64,000 nt of DNA from an uncultured Chloroflexus sp. (lineage in GTDB: Bacteria; Chloroflexota; Chloroflexia; Chloroflexales; Chloroflexaceae). Shown here in pieces: positions 45,681 to 54,107 of this stretch. The DNA lies in the NCBI RefSeq assembly GCF_937129525.1, contig NZ_CAKZNK010000051.1, positions 50,887-114,886 on the forward strand, read 5' to 3'. The notes beneath the pieces were generated by a model. That model had not been told where the DNA came from. It saw only the letters and a program-made list of their open reading frames with translations, and did no database searches. Every line of letters starts with the position of its first letter. The stretch's first letter is position 1. Both the position numbers and the translations under genes were made by a program.

Positions 45681-46483
45681 TGCCGTATGAGAGTGCCACT
45701 TGTCAGGGGTTGACCGAGTAGCGCTGCAGTCACCAGTTCGGGAACCGGCCCGATCAGGCGCACTTCCAGCTCTGGCAATGCCTCGATCAGTTGCCACATC
45801 AAGGCGAGTTTACTTCGCATCCCGCCGGTAACATCAGCCGCTCGTGACGCGCCTGTGCCGTGTAAGACCTGCGTGATATTGGCGCGGGTGATCAGTGGAA
45901 TCGGTTGCGCAGTCGGATCGCGATGTGGATCGGCGGTGAAGACTGCCGATTCGCCGACGAGAACGATCCGACTGGGGCGGAGTGGGCTGTGAAGGGCGAG
46001 GAAACTGAGCAACGCTTCGGTTGAGATGATCGCAGTACCCTGATCGGTGTCGAATGCTACATCGCCGTGAATGACCGGTGTTAACCGACGCCGCAAAGCC
46101 TCGCTGATCGGCTCTGTTTCCCAACGCCGAATCTGACCGCCGGAACTGCTCAGCGATGCCGATGGTTGCAGGCTGACTGCCGGTACGCCAGCGGCGAGCA
46201 GGGCATCAACTACGATTCGATTAAGCCGCAGGGCGGCGGCGGCAGTGAGGGCAAAACCAATATGATCAGCATCAACCGGCAGACCGCGATGCACGCCATA
46301 GCGCGCCGCGTAGTGATGACCAAACGAACCACTCCCGTGACCGATCACGAGCGCCAGCGCCGGATTGGCGGCGCGAGCGGCTGCGACTGCGCCGGCCAGC
46401 GCCTCAATCACTGCCATATCGGCTGCTTCACGTCCGGTCTTATCAGTAATGACCGAACCGCCAAATTTGATGAAGGTATACAC
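45677..46483 (-). CDS. Isopentenyl phosphate kinase
   Basis: 268 residues of the amino-acid kinase fold. Phosphorylates isopentenyl phosphate to isopentenyl diphosphate, the last step of the alternative mevalonate route. Motifs: IKFGGSVITDK at 5-15, GHGSGSFGHH at 48-57 with the substrate His, HGDVAFD and a TGGMRSKL segment. The presence of the GHGSGSFGH motif favours this enzyme over glutamate 5-kinase or uridylate kinase. It lies between the UbiA-type prenyltransferase (7-base gap) and the SpoIIM-like gene. This enzyme was first known from archaea and has been shown in the Chloroflexota relative Roseiflexus. Confidence 0.85.
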   Translation of the reverse strand: MYTFIKFGGSVITDKTGREAADMAVIEALAGAVAAARAANPALALVIGHGSGSFGHHYAARYGVHRGLPVDADHIGFALTAAAALRLNRIVVDALLAAGVPAVSLQPSASLSSSGGQIRRWETEPISEALRRRLTPVIHGDVAFDTDQGTAIISTEALLSFLALHSPLRPSRIVLVGESAVFTADPHRDPTAQPIPLITRANITQVLHGTGASRAADVTGGMRSKLALMWQLIEALPELEVRLIGPVPELVTAALLGQPLTSGTLIRQ

Positions 46484-46490
46484 AGGCGTG

Positions 46491-47444
46491 TCACGACGGG
46501 AAGATAATCAAAATACCCAGAACAGTTATGCCCCACAAGACGATACTCAATGCCAGCGGACGATCCTGCAACACAAGATCTTCAGGCGCGCCACCGCCAT
46601 CACGCTGATGGATCAGATACAGATAGCGGAAGATGGCATACACCACAAACGGAATGGTGATCATCAACATGGGAAACGGCTCTTGTGGCGCGACCGGCGC
46701 AGAGAAAGCCGTCATGCTGTAAGCCATCACGATGCTGGCCGTAACAATTGCCTGCATCTGATCGAGCAACGGGATGGAATATTCCTCCAGGATACGGCGA
46801 TGATTGCCGGCCCCATCTTCAAGCAGCTTTAATTCGTGACGACGCTTACCGATACCAAGGAAGAGGGCCAGCAGGCCCATACAGACAATCAACCAGGGTG
46901 TGATGACGATGTCGATGACGGCAGCGCCGGCAATTGCGCGCAAGATAAAACCGGCGGCAATGATAAGAATGTCAAAGATCACAATATTCTTCAGCCAGAA
47001 GCTGTAAAGAAATCCCTGCACAATTACATAAACTGCCAGCACAATAGCAAAATCAAGGTCGTGATCAAGCCAGATCGCCAACGGAAAGACGATAATCATG
47101 AGCAGCGCCGCGGCAACCGCAGCCAGCGTTGGGCTGAGCAAGCCGGCGGCCAGTGGACGATGACGTTTCTTCGGATGCGCGCGGTCTTTTTCAATATCGA
47201 CCAGATCATTGAGCAGATAGATGGCACTTGCCGCCATACAAAACGCAATGAATGCGCCGATGACGCGCAAAAGCTGGGAGGGTTCGGTATACCAGAGCCG
47301 CCCTTCCGAGAAGGCAATGGCGGCGAAGACGAACACGTTCTTGATCCACTGTCGTGGACGCATCGTGCGCACCAGCGCGCGTAGCGACTGTACGCTCAGC
47401 GGCGCGGCTTGCTGGATTGATTGAGAGCTGGAAAAATCCTTCAT
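46491..47444 (-). CDS. UbiA-family prenyltransferase (decaprenyl-phosphate phosphoribosyltransferase-like)
   Basis: 317-residue intramembrane enzyme with about nine helices. First Asp-rich motif: NDLVDIEKDRAHPKKRHRPLAAG; second region near GKRRHELKLLEDGAGNHRRILEEYS. The opening RTMRPRQWIKNVFVFA is typical of the decaprenyl-phosphate phosphoribose synthase branch rather than of quinone or chlorophyll prenyltransferases. It would attach phosphoribose to polyprenyl phosphate for cell-wall arabinan-like polymers, or a similar reaction. The ATG at 47444 is chosen because a promoter at 47484-47513 lies inside the longer frame. It starts the operon with isopentenyl phosphate kinase, linking isoprenoid supply and polyprenyl use. 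Confidence 0.85.
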   Translation of the reverse strand: MKDFSSSQSIQQAAPLSVQSLRALVRTMRPRQWIKNVFVFAAIAFSEGRLWYTEPSQLLRVIGAFIAFCMAASAIYLLNDLVDIEKDRAHPKKRHRPLAAGLLSPTLAAVAAALLMIIVFPLAIWLDHDLDFAIVLAVYVIVQGFLYSFWLKNIVIFDILIIAAGFILRAIAGAAVIDIVITPWLIVCMGLLALFLGIGKRRHELKLLEDGAGNHRRILEEYSIPLLDQMQAIVTASIVMAYSMTAFSAPVAPQEPFPMLMITIPFVVYAIFRYLYLIHQRDGGGAPEDLVLQDRPLALSIVLWGITVLGILIIFPS

Positions 47445-47483
47445 AACAACTTGTTGGATGTGTATCGCGATCAACCTTTGTTG

Positions 47484-47513
47484 ATTGTACCCGACCAGGG
47501 TAGCAATCGTCAA
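47484..47513 (-). promoter_or_regulatory. Promoter of the UbiA-IPK-SpoIIM operon
   Basis: On the minus strand TTGACG (47508-47513) and TACAAT (47484-47489) are separated by 18 bases, giving transcription start near 47477, about 33 bases before the start codon. This excludes the longer start at 47513. Confidence 0.65.
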
Positions 47514-47739
47514 AGCAGGTTACTGTTTCGGCGCGTTGACATTCGACCAATGGAATACAAATCACTCGTTCGAAGCCAGCAGGATGTGCGCGGCTCACTT
47601 GCGCGCTGGCTGGTATCATTTCCGGCGCGCGTGATTGTGCTGTGGCGAAACGGAGGCAATATGAACGTGAGAGTGGCCCATAGGCAGTACCATGCAGATA
47701 TGGCGCTATTACCGATGTCCATAGCTGGCCTCACCACAA

Positions 47740-47768
47740 TTGCTTCGAGCCAGACATTCGTGTACAAT
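47740..47768 (+). promoter_or_regulatory. Promoter of rdgB
   Basis: TTGCTT (47740-47745) and TACAAT (47763-47768) are separated by exactly 17 bases; the start codon follows 57 bases later. Confidence 0.65.
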
Positions 47769-47825
47769 GGCAAACAGTTTCGCAGTCATCGGTCACGTTT
47801 ATTGCGATCACGGTAACGTTACACC

Positions 47826-48422
47826 ATGCATGAACTCCTTATTGCCACCCACAATCCGGGAAAATTGCGCGAATTTGCGGCAATATTCGCCGATCTCAAC
47901 CTGCGCCTCCACTCGCTTGCCGATCTGGGCATCACCACCGTGGTGGCCGAGACAGGTCAAACCTTTGCCGAAAATGCCCGTCTCAAAGCGGAAGGCTATT
48001 GCGCGCTCAGCGGGTTGCCGACGCTGGCTGATGATAGCGGATTGGAGGTGGCGGCGCTCGGTGGCGCGCCTGGTGTCCACTCGGCGCGCTACGGTGGTGT
48101 GACCGGTCTGGCACAATTGCAATACCTGCTTGATCAGATGCGTGATGTGCCCTGGCATCAACGGTTGGCCCGGTTTGTCTGCGTGATCGCGCTGGCACAC
48201 CCGGAACGTCCTACCGAACTGGTTGAGGGAACGTTGCCTGGAGTCATTGAGTTTGCGCCGCGGGGTAGCGGGGGATTCGGCTACGATCCACTATTCTACG
48301 TCCTTGATGAAGATGCAACCCTGGCCGAGTTGAGCGCCGAGCGCAAGAATCAGATCAGCCATCGCGCGCAAGCAGCGCGCGCGGCGCGTGAAGTGCTGGC
48401 GCGCTGGCTGCTTGAGCAATAA
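47826..48422 (+). CDS. rdgB: Non-canonical purine NTP pyrophosphatase (RdgB/HAM1)
   Basis: 198 residues. Hydrolyses ITP, dITP and XTP to monophosphates and so keeps deaminated purines out of DNA and RNA. The opening LLIATHNPGKLREF is the family signature (S/T-x-N-x-x-K), followed by ETGQTFAENARLKA, LADDSGLEV, the GVHSARYGG loop and GGFGYDPLFYV. Length is normal. The MBL-fold hydrolase gene follows after 139 bases. Confidence 0.95.
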   Translation: MHELLIATHNPGKLREFAAIFADLNLRLHSLADLGITTVVAETGQTFAENARLKAEGYCALSGLPTLADDSGLEVAALGGAPGVHSARYGGVTGLAQLQYLLDQMRDVPWHQRLARFVCVIALAHPERPTELVEGTLPGVIEFAPRGSGGFGYDPLFYVLDEDATLAELSAERKNQISHRAQAARAAREVLARWLLEQ

Positions 48423-48561
48423 CAACATGGCACAACGTTACAGCTTATCAGGAGTTGCGCTACGTCAAAATGCGCAGGTTGGGCGCGCTCGCTATTCTGT
48501 TCTTTTTGATGCAAGATGAAGCCTTGCTCACAGCGCGCAGGGCTTGTTTCAGGAGGATCGG

Positions 48562-49365
48562 GTGTTTGTAGTGGCGTTAGCGTCAGGCAGCGCAGGAAAT
48601 GCAATCCTCGCGCGCGCAGGTGATGAAGCGCTGCTGATTGATGCCGGTATCTCATTACGCGCAATCGAGCAGTTGCTGGCATGGCACGGCACTGCGCCGA
48701 CGCAGATCAAAGCGGTCTTGTTAACCCACGAGCACGATGATCATGCCTTGAGCGCCGCAGCCTTTGCGCGTCGGTATTGCGTGCCGTTAGTTGCGAATGC
48801 GCTCACTCTGGCAGCTCTTGGCGAGACGGTAGCGGCAGCGCCAACGGCCATCTTGCCGGTTGGCGAACGAGGCGCAATTGGAACATTTACCGTCGAAAGT
48901 TTTCCCGTGGCGCATGATGCTGCCGATCCGGTCGGCTATCGCATTCAGGCCGCAGGGGTGACGGTGGCAGTGGCGGTTGACCTGGGAAGTTGGGATGAGG
49001 CCACTGTCAACGCGCTTACTGCCGCAGATCTGATCATTCTGGAAGCAAACCACGACCGCGCGCTATTGTCGGCAGCTCCTTACCCATTGTCAGTGCGCCA
49101 GCGGATCAGCAGTCCGCGCGGTCATCTTGATAATACGCAGTGCGGCCAGTTGCTGGCCCAGGTGATGACCCGGCGCGGCAGTAGCGATGTCTGGCTAGCC
49201 CATCTCTCGCGTCATGCCAATACACCTCAGGTAGCGGTGGAAAGCGTGAGCCGCGCATTGCGTCAGGCCGGGCTACGGCATCTACCATCGCTGCGCGCGC
49301 TGCCGGCCCGCGCGCGACCAGGGTCAGGCGGGATGCCATGCTGGCAGGCTCGTGAATGGTGGTAA
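48562..49365 (+). CDS. MBL-fold metallo-hydrolase (YycJ/WalJ-like)
   Basis: 267 residues. Metallo-beta-lactamase fold: ALASGSAGNAILARAGDEALLIDAGIS opening, metal site LLTHEHDDHALS (HxHxDH), then FPVAHDAADPVGY and LEANHDRALL, and a late LAHLSRHANTP. The opening and motif spacing match the YycJ group, linked elsewhere to wall-related WalRK regulation or DNA-end processing. The GTG at 48562 has AGGAGG five bases upstream, better than the TTG at 48544. A terminal His cluster supports two metal ions. Confidence 0.85.
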   Translation: MFVVALASGSAGNAILARAGDEALLIDAGISLRAIEQLLAWHGTAPTQIKAVLLTHEHDDHALSAAAFARRYCVPLVANALTLAALGETVAAAPTAILPVGERGAIGTFTVESFPVAHDAADPVGYRIQAAGVTVAVAVDLGSWDEATVNALTAADLIILEANHDRALLSAAPYPLSVRQRISSPRGHLDNTQCGQLLAQVMTRRGSSDVWLAHLSRHANTPQVAVESVSRALRQAGLRHLPSLRALPARARPGSGGMPCWQAREWW

Positions 49366-49422
49366 CAAGCAGAACTGTTTGCTTGTGATATATCCGGTCA
49401 GGAACAGTAAAGGAGACGATCG

Positions 49423-50343
49423 ATGCCGATCCAGAAAATGGATTACATCTGGTTCAACGGTGAGCTGGTAGAGTGGGATAAAGCGACCGTCCACGTAATG
49501 GCTCACGTTATCCATTACGGTACCAGCTTCTTTGAGGGCATCCGCTGCTACGAAACACCGCAAGGGCCGGCGATCTTTCGCCTGACTCCACATATGCGGC
49601 GCCTGATCGACTCGGCTAAAATCTATCGCACGGCCATTCCCTACACGCTCGATCAGTTGGTGGCAGCAGTGAAAGAGACAGTGCGTGCCAACCGGTTACG
49701 TTCAGGATATATCAGGCCGGTGGTCTTCCGCGGTTACGGCGAGATTGGCGTAAATCCCCTTAACAATCCGGTTGAAGTAGCGATTGCCACAATCGAGTGG
49801 GGTAAATACCTCGGCGCAGAGGCGATGGAGCAAGGCGTCGATGTTTGTATCTCGTCGTGGAATCGCTTTGCGCCCAACACGATGCCGGCATTGGCCAAGG
49901 CGGGTGGCAATTACATGAATTCACAATTGATCAAGATGGAAGCTATGGCTAATGGCTACGCTGAAGGTATCGCGCTCGATGCCGATGGCCATGTCAGTGA
50001 GGGTAGCGGAGAGAATCTCTTTTTAGTGCGGGATGGCGTGGTTTACACCCCGCCGTTAACCTCTTCAATTCTGAGCGGAATCACTCGCGACACGGTGATG
50101 ACACTGTTACGCGAGATGAACATTGAGGTGCGCGAGCAGATCCTGCCGCGTGAGATGCTCTATCTGGCCGACGAGCTGTTCTTCACCGGCACGGCTGCTG
50201 AAGTCACGCCGATCCGTTCGGTTGATCGCATTCCGGTTGGCTCTGGTCGCCGGGGGCCAATTACTGCCGCGGTGCAGGAATCCTTCTTTGCCATTGTGCA
50301 GGGCGAGCGGCCTGATCGCTACGGTTGGCTTGAATACGCCTGA
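49423..50343 (+). CDS. ilvE: Branched-chain amino acid aminotransferase
   Basis: 306 residues, fold-type IV PLP enzyme of the last step of leucine, isoleucine and valine synthesis. It opens with [37 protein letters not shown]. The catalytic Lys segment is [17 protein letters not shown], followed by [25 protein letters not shown] and [16 protein letters not shown], both family signatures. Length is normal. A strong terminator ends the transcript 24 bases after the stop. Confidence 0.95.
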   Translation: MPIQKMDYIWFNGELVEWDKATVHVMAHVIHYGTSFFEGIRCYETPQGPAIFRLTPHMRRLIDSAKIYRTAIPYTLDQLVAAVKETVRANRLRSGYIRPVVFRGYGEIGVNPLNNPVEVAIATIEWGKYLGAEAMEQGVDVCISSWNRFAPNTMPALAKAGGNYMNSQLIKMEAMANGYAEGIALDADGHVSEGSGENLFLVRDGVVYTPPLTSSILSGITRDTVMTLLREMNIEVREQILPREMLYLADELFFTGTAAEVTPIRSVDRIPVGSGRRGPITAAVQESFFAIVQGERPDRYGWLEYA

Positions 50344-50366
50344 TAGACGAGTCTCAATAGCGTTGC

Positions 50367-50416
50367 CGCGAAGACGTTCAGCGTCAACAACAGACGCCCA
50401 ACGTCTTCGCGTTTTT
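50367..50416 (+). terminator. Intrinsic terminator of ilvE
   Basis: Arms 50367-50378 and 50400-50411 form a perfect 12-bp stem around a 21-base loop and are followed by TTTTT (50412-50416). Confidence 0.8.
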
Positions 50417-50447
50417 GCGTTTACGTCATTCAGTATGCCGCAGTGCG

Positions 50448-50477
50448 TTGCAATTTCTGGGCAACATGCCGTATAAT
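50448..50477 (+). promoter_or_regulatory. Promoter of the orphan LolD-type ATPase
   Basis: TTGCAA (50448-50453) and TATAAT (50472-50477) are separated by 18 bases; the start codon follows 35 bases after the -10, so the leader is short. Confidence 0.65.
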
Positions 50478-50511
50478 GATCATATAGCTGTGCAAAACTT
50501 TTTGAAAAACC

Positions 50512-51216
50512 ATGCAAATGATTGACAAAACTGTCATCCGGTGCGAGCAGGTCACAAAATCATACCTTGAAGGTGAACAGCAACGCACCGTGTTGCGCGA
50601 CATTACGATCACGGTCGCTGCCGGTGAGTTTGTGGTCTTGCTCGGCAAGAGTGGTAGCGGCAAGAGCACCTTACTCAATCTGGTCAGTGGTATCGACACG
50701 CCGACTTCAGGCATTATTTGGGTGGCGGGCCGTCGGCTCGATCAACTGAGTGAGCGAGAGCGCACTCTCTTCCGGCGTCGGTCGATTGGGTTTGTCTTTC
50801 AATTCTACAACCTGGTGCCGACGCTGACAGCGCTCGAAAATGTGCTTCTGCCGCTTGAACTGAACGGCTTGCGCGGCTCAACTGCCCGTGAACGGGCGCT
50901 GGATATGCTGGCCGCGGTTGGTCTGGCCGATCGCGCCCATACCTATCCCGATCGGCTCAGTGGTGGCGAGCAGCAACGGGTAGCAATTGCCCGCGCCCTG
51001 GTGCATAACCCCGATCTCGTCCTGGCCGATGAACCGACCGGTAATCTTGACAGCGATACTGGTAGCCAGGTCCTCGATCTGCTTGACCGCCTCACCCGGC
51101 AGGTTGGTAAAACGTTGTTGATGGTCACGCATAGTCGCGAGATGATCGGAGTGGCCGATCGGGTCTTTCAGTTGCGCAATGGTCGCATTATCGAAGAAGC
51201 GTTGTTGACGGCGTAA
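50512..51216 (+). CDS. ABC transporter ATP-binding protein, LolD/MacB type
   Basis: 234 residues. Walker [11 protein letters not shown] loop [24 protein letters not shown], signature LSGGEQQR and Walker [13 protein letters not shown] match the LolD/FtsE/MacB branch, which moves lipoproteins, lipids or peptides with FtsX-like permeases. No permease gene is adjacent: the next gene is a 65-residue protein and the region then turns to the minus strand. A permease elsewhere must complete it. The start at 50512 lacks a clear ribosome site; an ATG at 50518 is also possible. Confidence 0.88.
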   Translation: MQMIDKTVIRCEQVTKSYLEGEQQRTVLRDITITVAAGEFVVLLGKSGSGKSTLLNLVSGIDTPTSGIIWVAGRRLDQLSERERTLFRRRSIGFVFQFYNLVPTLTALENVLLPLELNGLRGSTARERALDMLAAVGLADRAHTYPDRLSGGEQQRVAIARALVHNPDLVLADEPTGNLDSDTGSQVLDLLDRLTRQVGKTLLMVTHSREMIGVADRVFQLRNGRIIEEALLTA

Positions 51217-51350
51217 TAACCGGTCTGTCATACGGTGGTGCCGTTTTATTTAGCCGGTTGCAAGCTAGCAGCAGTATTGTAGCTTTGTGACCGGTATCAG
51301 TATGATATAAAAGTTGTGTATTCCTGAACAATAAAGGAGGTCGAAGAAGC

Positions 51351-51548
51351 ATGATGCAAATGAACACCCACACGACACCCAAAGCGCCACGCTGGATCAC
51401 GACCACTGCCGGTCAGTGGGCCTGGGCCACGAATGAAGAATGGCGCCGCTTTGCCGATCGGGCTTTGAGCGTGAGCGAACGTCAGCGCCTGTTGGCTGAA
51501 GCAGAGCGCTTGCATTCCCAACATGTTAATCCCGCTGATCACGCCTGA
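51351..51548 (+). CDS. Small soluble protein of unknown function (65 residues)
   Basis: 65 residues, Trp-rich (PRWITTTAGQWAWATNEEW) with a helical second half (RFADRALSVSERQRLLAEAERLHSQH). The ATG is preceded by a strong AAAGGAGGT. No family is recognised. It is followed by an 11-bp hairpin. The strong ribosome site and typical codon use support a real gene. Confidence 0.6.
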   Translation: MMQMNTHTTPKAPRWITTTAGQWAWATNEEWRRFADRALSVSERQRLLAEAERLHSQHVNPADHA

Positions 51549-51574
51549 TAATGGCGCGGATCGGCGTTAAACAA

Positions 51575-51602
51575 CTGCGGGTGGCAGCAGCGCCACCCGC
51601 AG
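51575..51602. terminator. Hairpin between convergent genes
   Basis: Arms 51575-51585 and 51592-51602 form a perfect 11-bp GC-rich stem with a 6-base loop. It lies between the 65-residue gene and the PASTA kinase gene, which converge. There is no long T run, so termination strength is uncertain; it may serve both strands. Confidence 0.55.
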
Positions 51603-51627
51603 ACTGTTTGAAACGCTTCTTGATCGT

Positions 51628-53427
51628 CTACTCTTCTGCCCGGACGCCTAAAACAATGCCGCTGCCGCGAGGCAGATAATCGCCATTGCTAATCCCAATG
51701 ATCTGGTTGCCACCAGCTAACCGGGCAGCGCTAACTACCTCGTTAGGTTGGTAGCGGTCGAAATCAGCGAGGAGTCGATCCCGCCCCTGGACATCAACAA
51801 ACACCAGCGTCAATCCGGGCGTGTTAGCGAGAATCGCTTCCGCTTCGGCGCGATTGCGTCCGATCACATCAGGGAAGCGCACAACATCGCCTAAGCTGAC
51901 GTAAATCGTTACCGGATCACCCTGGGGAATGCGGAGCATTGGGCTGGGCGATTGACGAATGACAAACCCGGCGTCGATCGTCTGGCTGGGTTCCTCCACC
52001 GTATTGACTACAAAACCGGCTGCGGTCAACTGAGAACGAGCGATGTCGTTGCGCGTGCCGGTCACATCGGGCACCGCAACCAGAAGGGGTCCTAAACTCA
52101 CTGTGTAGGAGATCGGGCTGTTAATTTCAACGATTGTGCCAGGGGAAATTGTCTGTGTAATCACAATTCCCTGCGGCACATCGCGATTATATTCGCTGCT
52201 CGGCGCTGGAATAAGCTGATTCTGCTGCAATAATTCGCGGGCCTCGCCATCGCTACGGCCTATCAGTTCGGGCACAACAGCGGTGGGTATCACGGTAGGT
52301 TCTGGAGTCGTGGTTGGATTTTGACCGGGTTGCTGGGTTGTTGGTCGCTCAGAATTGCCGCCAAAGATATTAGGGAGAATACCGCTGCTAACTAGAAAGA
52401 CTACGGCCAGCACTCCGATGAGTGTCAGCATGCCCACAAAAAAGGCGCCACATCCTACCCCTTCCTGTCTTGGCGCGCGGGTGGTTACCGGGCGCGGATT
52501 GGGGATGGCGGCTGGTCGGCTGGCGGAGACTTGCGCCGGTCGCGGCGGAGATGGTCGGGGCTGAGCTGGCGCTGATTCCGCGCCAGCGTTGACCACAGTT
52601 GCCTGGGAAACCAGTCGTTCATAAGAGCGCAGCTCCTCGGCAAGCTCAAGCGCGCTACGCTGCCGCTGCGCCGGATCTTTCGCCAGTGCGCGCAGAATAA
52701 TTGCCTCGAGGGTAGCGGGAATTTGTGGATTGTATCGGCGTGGTGGCGGCGGTGGTTCGCTGATATGCTTCATAACCACTGCCAGCGGCGTCTCGCCAGT
52801 GAAGGGGAGACGCCCGGTCAGCATCTCATAGAGCACCACACCGAGCGCATAAATATCAGATTGCGGCGTTGCCGGACGACCCTGCGCCTGTTCAGGCGCA
52901 ATGTAGTCAACCGTTCCCAGAGTGATGCCGGTTTCGGTCGTTGCCGTTGAGAGGTGGCTTTTGGCAACGCCGAAATCGGTAATGCGCACATGTCCATCGT
53001 CGGTAACGATGATGTTCTGTGGCTTGATGTCGCGATGAATCAGGCCGGCGCGATGGGCGGCGTGCAGGCCAAGCGCAATCTGCTCGCCGAACCGCACTGC
53101 GCGCGGGATGGCAAACGGCGCTTCGCGATGAATCAACTGTTTCAGGGTCACGCCGGCAACGTATTCCATCACAATGTAGTGCTGGTCGCCGTCCTGACCA
53201 ACATCGTAGACATCGACCAGATTGGGATGGCTCACCATGGCAGCGGCATGCGCTTCGTGGCGGAAACGAGCCAGGAAGTCGGGATCGGTCATCAGGTGGG
53301 GATAGGGGATCTTGATCGCGACCGGGCGGTTCAGGCGCAAGTCGCGTCCCAGGTAGACACGCGCCATACCGCCCTCGCCGAGCAGTTGTTCGATCTGATA
53401 GCGGCCATCAAGCAGTTGCGTTTGCAT
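51628..53427 (-). CDS. Serine/threonine protein kinase with PASTA repeats (PknB/StkP type)
   Basis: 599 residues. The kinase domain (~8-270) has LGEGGMARVYLGRD, the ATP Lys in VAIKIPYP, the catalytic loop HRDIKPQN, DFG and APEQA. A Pro-rich linker leads to a single membrane helix (~325-352). The extracytoplasmic part carries about three PASTA repeats (VPELIGRSDGEARELL; VPDVTGTRNDIARSQL; FPDVIGRNRAEAEAIL). Such kinases sense muropeptides or lipid II and control wall synthesis and division. The ATG at 53427 is preferred to an upstream start that adds 9 residues. It lies near murJ and LCP genes, though on its own transcript. Confidence 0.93.
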   Translation of the reverse strand: MQTQLLDGRYQIEQLLGEGGMARVYLGRDLRLNRPVAIKIPYPHLMTDPDFLARFRHEAHAAAMVSHPNLVDVYDVGQDGDQHYIVMEYVAGVTLKQLIHREAPFAIPRAVRFGEQIALGLHAAHRAGLIHRDIKPQNIIVTDDGHVRITDFGVAKSHLSTATTETGITLGTVDYIAPEQAQGRPATPQSDIYALGVVLYEMLTGRLPFTGETPLAVVMKHISEPPPPPRRYNPQIPATLEAIILRALAKDPAQRQRSALELAEELRSYERLVSQATVVNAGAESAPAQPRPSPPRPAQVSASRPAAIPNPRPVTTRAPRQEGVGCGAFFVGMLTLIGVLAVVFLVSSGILPNIFGGNSERPTTQQPGQNPTTTPEPTVIPTAVVPELIGRSDGEARELLQQNQLIPAPSSEYNRDVPQGIVITQTISPGTIVEINSPISYTVSLGPLLVAVPDVTGTRNDIARSQLTAAGFVVNTVEEPSQTIDAGFVIRQSPSPMLRIPQGDPVTIYVSLGDVVRFPDVIGRNRAEAEAILANTPGLTLVFVDVQGRDRLLADFDRYQPNEVVSAARLAGGNQIIGISNGDYLPRGSGIVLGVRAEE

Positions 53428-53466
53428 TGTTCGACTATGCTTCAAAAATACCAAACTAACAACGAT

Positions 53467-53973
53467 TTACTGTAATTTTACGAGACGCGCCGGATTTGCC
53501 GGCAGAGGGTGGTCAGCATCGAGAATGGCTTCCAGCAATGCCAGGTTTACAATATCGTCACGATTGTAGTCGAGCAAGATTTGTAAAGCTGCTTGATCGC
53601 CATACTGCTCATAGCGCTCCCAAAGCTGCGGCGCGTCACGTCCGCTGAGTCCGGTGGAAGCGCGCGCAATTCCCAGGGTCTCTTCGACCACTTTCAGGCC
53701 ACCACGCAACCCGCGGCGGCGGCAATCGCGCAGGAGATCGCGGTGAGCAAACTCGGCCAGCAGATCGACGTGCAATCTTCGCCTGATCACCGGTAGATCG
53801 AAGCTGCTCCCGTTGAACGTCACGATAGTTGTGATACCGGAAAGAGCATCATAAAGCGCAAGATCGCAAATCCCGCCACCAACCAGTTGGATGCTGCCAT
53901 AATCATGCCGGTAGATGCCGAGAACGCTGATCGTGCCGCTGTAGGTTGTTTCGATATCGAGGTAGGCACGCAT
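53467..53973 (-). CDS. RNase H-like exonuclease domain protein (YprB type)
   Basis: 168 residues with the DnaQ/RNase H-like fold. The first acidic motif is AYLDIETTYSG; a mid motif TFNGSSFDLPVIRRR and a late motif YNRDDIVNLALLE supply further Asp residues. This matches YprB-type predicted 3'-5' exonucleases. It is short, lacking the C-terminal zinc or TPR region found in some members. The ATG at 53973 is preceded by AGGAG. It sits between the PASTA kinase and the divergent nucleoside hydrolase gene. Confidence 0.8.
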   Translation of the reverse strand: MRAYLDIETTYSGTISVLGIYRHDYGSIQLVGGGICDLALYDALSGITTIVTFNGSSFDLPVIRRRLHVDLLAEFAHRDLLRDCRRRGLRGGLKVVEETLGIARASTGLSGRDAPQLWERYEQYGDQAALQILLDYNRDDIVNLALLEAILDADHPLPANPARLVKLQ

Positions 53974-54107
53974 CTCAGCTCCTGTGGTCAATTTCTCGCG
54001 CCCATTATGGCATGCCCTTTGCAGGGCGTCAATGCGCGTTGTTTTACTTGTGCTATAGTAATCAACGAAGATGCCTGGTTATTTGTTTCCTGCATTAAGG
54101 AGGCGCG

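Larger units (their letters stand above)
47445..47825. other. Divergent promoter region between the UbiA-type gene and rdgB
   Basis: No supported gene. It holds a minus-strand promoter at 47484-47513 and a plus-strand promoter at 47740-47768. The short open frames between them lack family features. Confidence 0.6.

Noticed and set aside
47510..47773. 87-codon minus-strand frame upstream of the UbiA-type gene
   Set aside because: It overlaps both promoter elements of the divergent region and has no family features.
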